Shown in pieces: positions 1 to 6,800 of a stretch of 11,690 nucleotides of DNA (position 1 is its first letter; each line of letters starts with the position of its first letter). The stretch comes from CAYYMH01 sp964472785 (GTDB taxonomy: Bacteria > Zhuqueibacterota > Zhuqueibacteria > Thermofontimicrobiales > Thermofontimicrobiaceae). The notes under the pieces are model-generated. The model had not been told where the DNA came from. It saw only the letters and a program-made list of their open reading frames with translations, and ran no database searches. A program made the translations under genes and the position numbers. The DNA is taken from positions 1 to 11,690 of the forward strand of contig CAYYMH010000088.1 of the NCBI GenBank assembly GCA_964472785.1. Direction: 5' to 3'.

Positions 1-20
1 AATTTATTCCTCGTTGAATT

Positions 21-369
21 TACTACAAATATTGAACACCTTCGGTGTTCTGGGTAACGCGGTATTTTAAAAATGAATCCGCCAACTGGAGGATTCGACA
101 TTTGTATCAATTAAGTGAATACAGATATCACAACTCCGAAGGAGGATGTTGGTACTGGCTGGTGGTTGCGTTTTTTGATGATGTATGTTCAACCCCTGTC
201 GGGGTTGCTGTACTTTTGAGTAGCTGTTTTACTACAAGTGTTAAACACCTTCGGTGTTCTTCAGAAAAATATTGACAAATTTTGATATAATCCCGAAGGG
301 ATTAAACATTTGTAGTATGATCCATTCCAGAAGAGATTCCAACTCCGAAGGAGTTGAACAATTTTCAAA
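21..369. repeat. Cluster of short palindromic repeat modules, both orientations
   Basis: At least four copies of a module of about 30 bp are visible. Each has a head, TACTACAAATGTTNAA or similar, running into a hairpin with 6-7 bp arms and a three-base loop. Forward copies are at 21-50 (stem GAACACC-TTC-GGTGTTC) and 230-259 (same stem core). Reverse copies are at 288-317 (stem TAATCCC-GAA-GGGATTA) and 340-369 (stem CAACTCC-GAA-GGAGTTG, weaker head). Degenerate relatives are at about 85-108, 131-151 and 190-207; the last has stem CAACCCC-TGTC-GGGGTTG. Stem bases differ between copies while pairing is kept. A 76-codon open frame through this stretch is a by-product of the repeats and is not called as a gene. 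Function is unknown; similar intergenic modules occur in other environmental FCB genomes as far as I recall. Confidence 0.8.
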
Positions 370-589
370 AAACTATCGAATTTTGCACGACCACTAATTA
401 AAGAAAATTATCAATTAATCTAAAACTTTTCACAAGTTTTATCGTTAAAATTTGTTTAATAAATAATGACAATTTTTTAAAAATATTGTGAGTATTAAAT
501 ATGCCGCTAAATAAAATGATGTTTCAATTCAACCAAAATTATAACTATTAAATCTTTCACTGAAAATTTAAAATAAGGAGACGTATCAA
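370..589. other. AT-rich intergenic leader, no gene seen
   Basis: This stretch upstream of the peptidase gene is strongly AT-rich and carries no credible reading frame. It must hold the peptidase promoter, but no clear -35/-10 pair stands out. A near-palindrome (CAATTTTTTAAAAATATTG, 470-488) is the only structure noted. The end of the stretch carries the ribosome binding site AAGGAG (575-580), nine bases ahead of the GTG start. Confidence 0.5.
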
Positions 590-2974
590 GTGAAGCGACA
601 AAACACCACTGTTCTTTCTCTGTTGCTCATCGTTCAATTTCTACTTGTGCATCCTATTTTTGCTCAAAAAGTCGATATCCGGGTTGATGGTAATCGGATC
701 TTTGACAGAATCGCCTACATGGCATCTGACCAATTCCTGGGACGAAAACCCAACACTCCGGAATTTTACAAACTGCAGGACTGGGTGATCAACCAATACG
801 AACCCTGGGGACTGGAACCCGCTGGTGAAAACGGAACCTATTTTCAATCTGTGCCGATTAACCGGGAATACGCGTTTAGTTATGGCACGCCAAGACTCAT
901 AATCAACGGCAGGGAATTTTTCTCACGCTACGGTGATTTCGAGATCGACACCAAATCAACCACCGGGAAAAAGTTCAAAGGCAATATCGTATTTGCCGGC
1001 TACGGAATCTGCGCCCCGGATTCCGGATTGGATGAATACACCAGCATCGATGTGAAGGGAAAAATCGTACTGGTTTTAAAAGGAAATCCCGGTGATTTTG
1101 ATCCACCCCGCAGTTGGTTCTCCCAACGCGACACAGCGAAAGATATTTCCTGGGATGCCTGGAAATGTGAAACGGCTGATAGCACAAAAATTCAGACAGC
1201 TTATGACAAAGGTGCTGCAGGTATCATTTTTTATAATCCGGAAGATGAGGATGAAAGCTCTTTCCGCAGGAGACGTCCTGATCTCGAAATTTCACCTTTT
1301 AAAAGAGACTTCATCATCGTATCGGAAATCAGTGAACGTATCTTTCAATGGATTCTGTGGACTGATCCGCAAATGTCTTCGCGTAGTTTTAATACCTGGA
1401 TGAATAAAATTCGGACCGACATCAAAAATCAGCAGGTCAGATCGTTTGACACCAAATTAAAAGCAGAAATTACCGGATTTGAAAAAACCCTGTTCAAGGG
1501 AGAGAAGTTTGGCGATAATAACGGCAGAAACATTATTGCAAAAATCACCGGCACTGATCCCGAATTAAAAAATCAATATATTGTTATTGGCGCTCATTTT
1601 GACCATATTGGCATGACCAACGGACAGATTTATAACGGAGCTGAAGACAACGCTTCAGGCAGCGCTGTGGTCATGGAGGTCGCCCGACTGATGAAAAAAC
1701 ATGACATCCAAACAAAACGCAGCGTCATTTTTTGTCTGTGGACTGCGGAAGAACTGGGATTGATTGGTTCGCGCTATTGGGTAAAAAATCCGACAGATAA
1801 TATTACCATGGATCAGGTCGTTACCTATTTTAATATGGACATGGTCGCGTTGGGCGATAATATTAATGCGCCCGGTGCACTGAATTTTCCGTCAATCTGG
1901 GGGCTGATCAAACGCGATCAGGATCATGATATTCTCGATGCGGTCAATGCCCGGGAGGGCGGTCCCGGCGGCAGCGACCATTCGGGATTTATTGCACTTG
2001 GCATTGAAGCGCTCGCACTGATGACAGGCGGTCCCGGCGGCCATCCGGATTACCACGATACCGGCGATGATTTTGAAAAACTAAACCCGGAAATTCTTCG
2101 TAAAACAGGTCAATTTGTTCTGCAGGGCGTCGTAAATTTAGGAAATGAGACGGAAACACAACTTCTTATCGCCAATCGCCAGGACATTTTTGATGCGATG
2201 CGCTGGGATGTTACGGTCATTAATCCGGCTTTGGATGTGGACGGCAACTGGTCTGTTTTAGAGTTCGAGGATACAGCAGCCTTGACCGACTCGATGCTCA
2301 AAAAAATCAAAGAAATCAAGCAACCAGACGAAAATGATGGTGATGCGCGGAGAAGAATGTGGCGTCGCTTTTACAGAAGAGCTTATCGTAGTGGGATAAA
2401 TGGTGCTAAAATTGTAAATCACGATATCAATTTATTGCAAGTTGCCAAAGAAGTTTTTGAATTTGGTCGAATTGACTTTAACAGTGATGATGGCATCTGG
2501 TTCGAACAAGGACTGACTGAACAGGGGAAAGTTGCGTTGAAAGCTATGGAAAATCAATACATCATTCCTCATTTCGTAAATCCAAACAAAGAGACGCTTG
2601 TGGACATTTTGGATAACACTAAAAATTCCTTCTTGATTTCCGGTTTCACAGCTATGGATGACAGCTTAATTGCCCGAATCAATGAAAAGGATGTGCTGAT
2701 CGGTGTCGATTTTCATCCGGACAGCATCGACAAATGCGTGGATCAACTCGAATTATTAAAAACAAAATTCGGTGATACGGATAATTTATTGCTCAATGTT
2801 GTTTCGGAGGTCAATTTGGAGGATGCAAAAAAAGAACTGTACCATCGATTGATTGATAAAGGATGGGAAAAGAAAGACATCTATGCCATTGGCGGCACAG
2901 GTACCAGTCGGCGCAGTCAGGGTAATCTCGATCAATTGCCGCGGGAGCGTCCTCAATTTCCGCGCCGACGATGA
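590..2974 (+). CDS. Secreted M28 family zinc aminopeptidase with PA-like insert and degenerate M19-like C-terminal domain
   Basis: This 794-aa exported peptidase should remove N-terminal residues from peptides in the periplasm or outside the cell. The start is GTG, set by AAGGAG nine bases upstream; the next residues form a signal peptide (about 1-25, cleavage near FA|QKVD). The M28 fold is split around a protease-associated-like insert (about 125-245, with GKIVLVLKG at 157-165). The di-zinc centre is complete: H336 (GAHFDH), bridging D353 (EDNASG), catalytic E387 and ligand E388 (AEELG), D417 (NMDM) and H489 (DYHDTGDD). After about residue 535 comes an extra domain that ordinary M28 enzymes lack. 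Residues 641-775 align by eye with the C-terminal half of M19 membrane dipeptidases (GLTEQGKVALKAM, LISGFTAMDDS, LIGVDFHPD, LIDKGWEKKDIYAI), but the M19 catalytic His and Asp positions are lost. It ends in an Arg/Pro-rich tail. It appears to be transcribed alone. The M28 call is firm; substrate is unknown. Confidence 0.93.
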   Translation: MKRQNTTVLSLLLIVQFLLVHPIFAQKVDIRVDGNRIFDRIAYMASDQFLGRKPNTPEFYKLQDWVINQYEPWGLEPAGENGTYFQSVPINREYAFSYGTPRLIINGREFFSRYGDFEIDTKSTTGKKFKGNIVFAGYGICAPDSGLDEYTSIDVKGKIVLVLKGNPGDFDPPRSWFSQRDTAKDISWDAWKCETADSTKIQTAYDKGAAGIIFYNPEDEDESSFRRRRPDLEISPFKRDFIIVSEISERIFQWILWTDPQMSSRSFNTWMNKIRTDIKNQQVRSFDTKLKAEITGFEKTLFKGEKFGDNNGRNIIAKITGTDPELKNQYIVIGAHFDHIGMTNGQIYNGAEDNASGSAVVMEVARLMKKHDIQTKRSVIFCLWTAEELGLIGSRYWVKNPTDNITMDQVVTYFNMDMVALGDNINAPGALNFPSIWGLIKRDQDHDILDAVNAREGGPGGSDHSGFIALGIEALALMTGGPGGHPDYHDTGDDFEKLNPEILRKTGQFVLQGVVNLGNETETQLLIANRQDIFDAMRWDVTVINPALDVDGNWSVLEFEDTAALTDSMLKKIKEIKQPDENDGDARRRMWRRFYRRAYRSGINGAKIVNHDINLLQVAKEVFEFGRIDFNSDDGIWFEQGLTEQGKVALKAMENQYIIPHFVNPNKETLVDILDNTKNSFLISGFTAMDDSLIARINEKDVLIGVDFHPDSIDKCVDQLELLKTKFGDTDNLLLNVVSEVNLEDAKKELYHRLIDKGWEKKDIYAIGGTGTSRRSQGNLDQLPRERPQFPRRR

Positions 2975-2980
2975 GAATGA

Positions 2981-3076
2981 ATTGTATCCATTCAAAAACA
3001 GATGGTGAACATGCACCCTTTCAAAGGTTCAAAACCTTTGAAAGGGTATTGCCATAAAATATTGAGTGGATACAAT
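2981..3076. repeat. Nested inverted-repeat element downstream of the peptidase gene
   Basis: Outer arms at 2981-2995 and 3062-3076 are complementary over 15 bp with one mismatch, which would be a G-U pair in RNA. Inside lies a perfect 15-bp hairpin (3015-3029 with 3033-3047, three-base loop; arm sequence ACCCTTTCAAAGGTT). It starts seven bases after the peptidase stop codon, so it could fold in the 3' end of that transcript. No T-run follows the inner hairpin, so it is not a typical intrinsic terminator. A small mobile (MITE-like) repeat or an mRNA-stabilising 3' structure are both possible. Confidence 0.7.
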
Positions 3077-3082
3077 AAATTT

Positions 3083-3154
3083 GCCACAGAGCCCCAGAGG
3101 GATCAGAGAATTGATTATGATTTATGATAAAGAAACTTCTGTGGTCTCCGTGGC
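3083..3154. repeat. MITE-like element with GCCACAGAG / CCGTGGC inverted ends
   Basis: The left end (3083-3100, starting GCCACAGAGCCCCAGAGG) and right end (3136-3154, ending TCTCCGTGGC) are imperfect inverted repeats of about 18 bp around an AT-rich centre, 72 bp in all. Elements with GCCACAGAG...CTCTGTGGC ends recur in intergenic DNA of many environmental bacteria, from memory. It encodes nothing and lies between the nested repeat and the next gene. It may pair as a weak hairpin in RNA. Confidence 0.6.
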
Positions 3155-3212
3155 TTTTGTTCTTTAACTAAAAAAAAAGACAAATAACTTTTAAACCGAT
3201 CAGGAGGTTGCA

Positions 3213-3731
3213 ATGCGATATTTATCTTTATTTATTTGTTTGGTTCTGCTCTTAAGTAGTTTCTCTGTTAACGGGGAAGAAGAAAAAATAGACTTTTCCG
3301 GCGAGTGGACACTTAACAGCGAAAAAAGTGAATTCGGAGAATCATTCGGCAGAGGCAGAGGAAGCGGAATGGCTGCCGACAAAATGATCATTGAGCAGAA
3401 AGAAAAAGAGCTTGTTGTTGAATCTTTCCGTAAAAATCGAAATGGTGAGGACATATCCACCAAGCTCACCTATAGGTTAGACGGTAAAAAATCCAAAAAC
3501 GACCTGGCTTTTGGCGAACAGGTCTCTGTTGCTAAATGGTCGAAAGACGGAAAAACGCTGATTATCGAATCGACAATGGAAATATCTCGGCGTAACCGGG
3601 AATTTACCATCGAATCCACCCAAAAATGGACACTCGAAAATGGATTGTTAAAGATTGAATCGACGCGTAGCACACCTCGCGGAGAGGGGAAGAGTAAACT
3701 GATTTATACTAAGGTAGTGAAAGAAAATTAA
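3213..3731 (+). CDS. Small secreted beta-rich (lipocalin-like) protein
   Basis: This is a 172-aa protein with a clear signal peptide (MRYLSLFICLVLLLSSFSVNG, cleavage near residue 21). A strong ribosome binding site, AGGAGG at 3202-3207, supports the ATG. The mature part opens with FSGEWTLNSEKSEFG, a pattern common at the start of small exported beta-barrel proteins that resemble lipocalins, and then alternates short hydrophobic and charged stretches typical of antiparallel strands (LVVESFRK, STKLTYRLDG, TLIIEST, REFTIESTQKWTLENG, LLKIESTR). It has no Cys, no lipobox and no recognisable catalytic motif. It is separated from the upstream peptidase gene by two repeat elements and ends before a shared terminator, so it is probably its own transcription unit. 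Function is unknown; binding of a small hydrophobic ligand is only a guess from the fold. Confidence 0.85.
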   Translation: MRYLSLFICLVLLLSSFSVNGEEEKIDFSGEWTLNSEKSEFGESFGRGRGSGMAADKMIIEQKEKELVVESFRKNRNGEDISTKLTYRLDGKKSKNDLAFGEQVSVAKWSKDGKTLIIESTMEISRRNREFTIESTQKWTLENGLLKIESTRSTPRGEGKSKLIYTKVVKEN

Positions 3732-3818
3732 TTCAGGATTTTCTGCTCTAAAAATTACGCACACTAATTTTGTGGAAACTAAAATTTATACATGCTATTT
3801 TTCAGTGAATTGAATTAA

Positions 3819-3850
3819 AAAAGCCAGACATTAAGCAATGTCTGGCTTTT
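3819..3850. terminator. Bidirectional intrinsic terminator between converging genes
   Basis: A perfect 14-bp stem (3819-3832 with 3837-3850, loop AAGC) has core arms GCCAGACATT/AATGTCTGGC. It is followed by TTTTCTTT on the plus strand and by TTTTTT on the minus strand. It lies 87 bp after the stop of the lipocalin-like gene and 8 bp after the stop of the giant minus-strand gene, so it can end both transcripts. Confidence 0.9.
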
Positions 3851-3858
3851 CTTTATCT

Positions 3859-6800
3859 TTACTTAATCAGCAAACATTTCTTCACATCCATGAAGTCGTT
3901 TGCCTGAATTCGGTACAAATAGACACCGGATTGAATATGCTTACCATCCCATAAGACAGTGTGATAGCCGGCTTCCTTTTCACTATCCAAAATCTTTGCC
4001 ACAACCTGCCCTCTGATGTTGTAAATAGTAATTTGCACATGGGCTCGTTCAGGTAAGGCAAATTTGATTGTAGTTGACGGATTAAACGGATTAGGATAAT
4101 TTTGAGACAGCTCAAACTGATCCGGCACTTTTGAGAAGAGTTGATTCACATCTGATGATTTCTTCACACTGATCATGTTGCTGAATTGACTGACGTTATG
4201 AGCTGTATCCGTTGCAACGATACAATAGAAATATTCTGTGTCCAACTCCACGGTCGAGTCATTGTAACTGGTCGTCGGATGAAGCAACTCGCAGAGCCGA
4301 TTCTCATCAGACACATTCGTCGTATCCGTGGTTCTAAAAATAAAGTAAGAATAAATATCATCCTCTGTATTCGCTTCCCAGTTTAATGCAACATACCCCT
4401 CTTCCCAGGTAGCCGCAAAACTCACCGGCATATTTGGAGGTGTTTCATCAAGTGGTGGTTTTACATCAACCACTAGTGATGTTTGAGCACTCAACTCACC
4501 GTCACTCACCGTGACCGTCAGCGTGTCAGTGCCTATCCAATCAAACGAGGCGTAGAAGGTGAGTGAATCCTCTGTGATACTCGGTACAAGATATGGATGT
4601 TCTTCGATTGACCAAATAAGTGTTGAGTCAGGATTGTCAACATCATGTACCAGCCGCTCCGGTAAACTCATTGGTATGCTATAATACTTTCCTTGTACAA
4701 GAAATATAAAAGGAAAAGGTCTAACAAATACAGGAGGATCGTTTACAGGCTCAACAATTACCAGGGTTGTATCCATTCCTGATTGGTCATCCGGATCAGT
4801 TGCCGTAAATACAACAGGAATGCCGGAAGTAAAGAAATCATTTTCCGACTTGAACGTTGCTACGTGAGTGACGCTATCGATCGTGATAATCAAATCATTT
4901 TCCGGCACACTTGAGCCCAAAACCGAACATACCTTTGGAACATCATTTTGCTTCTCTGCCTTGTTCAGTTCACCTTTTTTGTCATGATTCGATTTAGATT
5001 GCACATTCTCGACATCCTCGTTTTCTCTTACATCTGGTGTTTTTCCGACCAGAAGTGAATCGGTTAATATTTCAAATGACCATACAAGTTCAGTCGTATC
5101 ATTATCCGCGTCCCAAACATAGCCATCCAAATCGATCTTAAACGAATCATCTTCGTTAAAGACAATCTCGGGAATACCGGAGACAATCGGTGGATCATTG
5201 ACCGCGTTTACAGTTACATTGAAACTATCACTGACTTGTTCCTCGCCGTCAGAAACAGATACAATCACCATTGCTGACCCGGATTGATTGTCCGCAGGTG
5301 TTAATGTTATCGTTCGCTCTGCACCAACGCCACCAAAAACAATATTTTGATCCGGTAACAAAGTTTGATTGTCAGATGACGCAGCTACTACCANNNNNNN
5401 NNNNNNNNNNNNNNNNNNNNNNNNNNNNNNNNNNNNNNNNNNNNNNNNNNNNNNNNNNNNNNNNNNNNNNNNNNNNNNNNNNNNNNNNNNNNNACAATAT
5501 TTTGATCCGGTAACAAAGTTTGATTGTCAGATGACGCAGCTACTACCAATTCCGCCGGATCGGTTTCATTATCACCGATTGTGAACGGTATCGGATCGGT
5601 CGGTGTATCCTCATTTGTGGATTGATCCGCGATGTCCGAAATCGTTGGCGGATCATTCACACCTTTCACCGTTAGCACAAATGTGTCGCTTGCCTCTTCT
5701 TCGCCGTCAGAGACTGTCACCGTCACTGTAGCTGTGCCGTTCTGATCTTCTGCCGGTGTCAAAGTCACTGTTCGTTCTGCTCCTTCGCCACCGAAAACTA
5801 TCTTCTCATCCGGTAATACTGTCTGATTATCAGATGTTGCACTCACCACCAACTCCGCCGGATCGGTTTCATTATCACCGATTGTGAACGGAACCGGACC
5901 GATTGGTGTATCTTCATTTGTGGATTGATCCGCGATGTCCGAAATCGTTGGCGTATCATTCACACTTCCTACAGTTAGCACAAATGTGTCGCTTGCCTCT
6001 TCTTCGCCGTCAGAGACTGTCACCGTCACTGTAGCTGTGCCGTTCTGATCTTCTGCCGGTGTCAAAGTCACTGTTCGTTCTGCTCCTTCGCCACCGAAAA
6101 CTATCTTCTCATCCGGTAATACTGTCTGATTATCAGATGTTGCACTCACCACCAATTCCGCTGGATCGGTTTCATTATCACCGATTGTGAACGGTATCGG
6201 ACCGATTGGCATATCTTCATTCGTGGATTGATCCGCGATGTCCGAAATCGTTGGCGAATCATTCACACCTCCTACAGTTAGCACAAATGTGTCGCTTGCT
6301 TCTTCTCCGCCGTCAGAGACTGTCACCGTCACGGTAGCTGTACCGTTCTGATCTTCTGCCGGTGTCAAAGTCATTGTTCGTTCTGCTCCTTCGCCACCGA
6401 AAACAATATTTTGATCCGGTAACAATGTTTGATTGTCAGATACAGCCGTAATATCTAAATCTCCAACTTCGGTTTCAATATCACCAATAGTAAAAGGAAT
6501 CGGATCGGTTGGCGTATCTTCAATCGTGGATTGATTCCCGATGTCCGAAATCGTAGGCGCATCATTGATCGGGTTTACTGACAGGGTAAAACCGCTATAT
6601 GATTTATATTCAGAATCTCTTACCCTGATCGTAATTCCGGCGCGACCTGTTTGATCCGGCTCTGGTGTTACCACAACTGTACGATTGGCGCCGTCGCCGC
6701 TAATAACAATATTTTCATCAACAACCAATAACTTATTGTTCGACCAGGCTACCACCTCCAAATCGGAAGGATCAGTTTCAGCATCACCAATCGTAAACCC

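Noticed and set aside
45..275. A 76-codon plus-strand open frame
   Set aside because: It lies entirely in the palindromic repeat cluster, has no ribosome binding site, and its residues simply translate the repeated stems.
3015..3047. Intrinsic terminator for the peptidase gene
   Set aside because: The hairpin is perfect but no T-run follows on either strand, and it is nested in a second inverted repeat, so it was called a repeat element.
5339..5548. CRISPR-like direct repeat around the first N run
   Set aside because: The two 55-bp copies are parts of the 303-bp coding repeat at a contig break; there is no series of short repeats with unique spacers.
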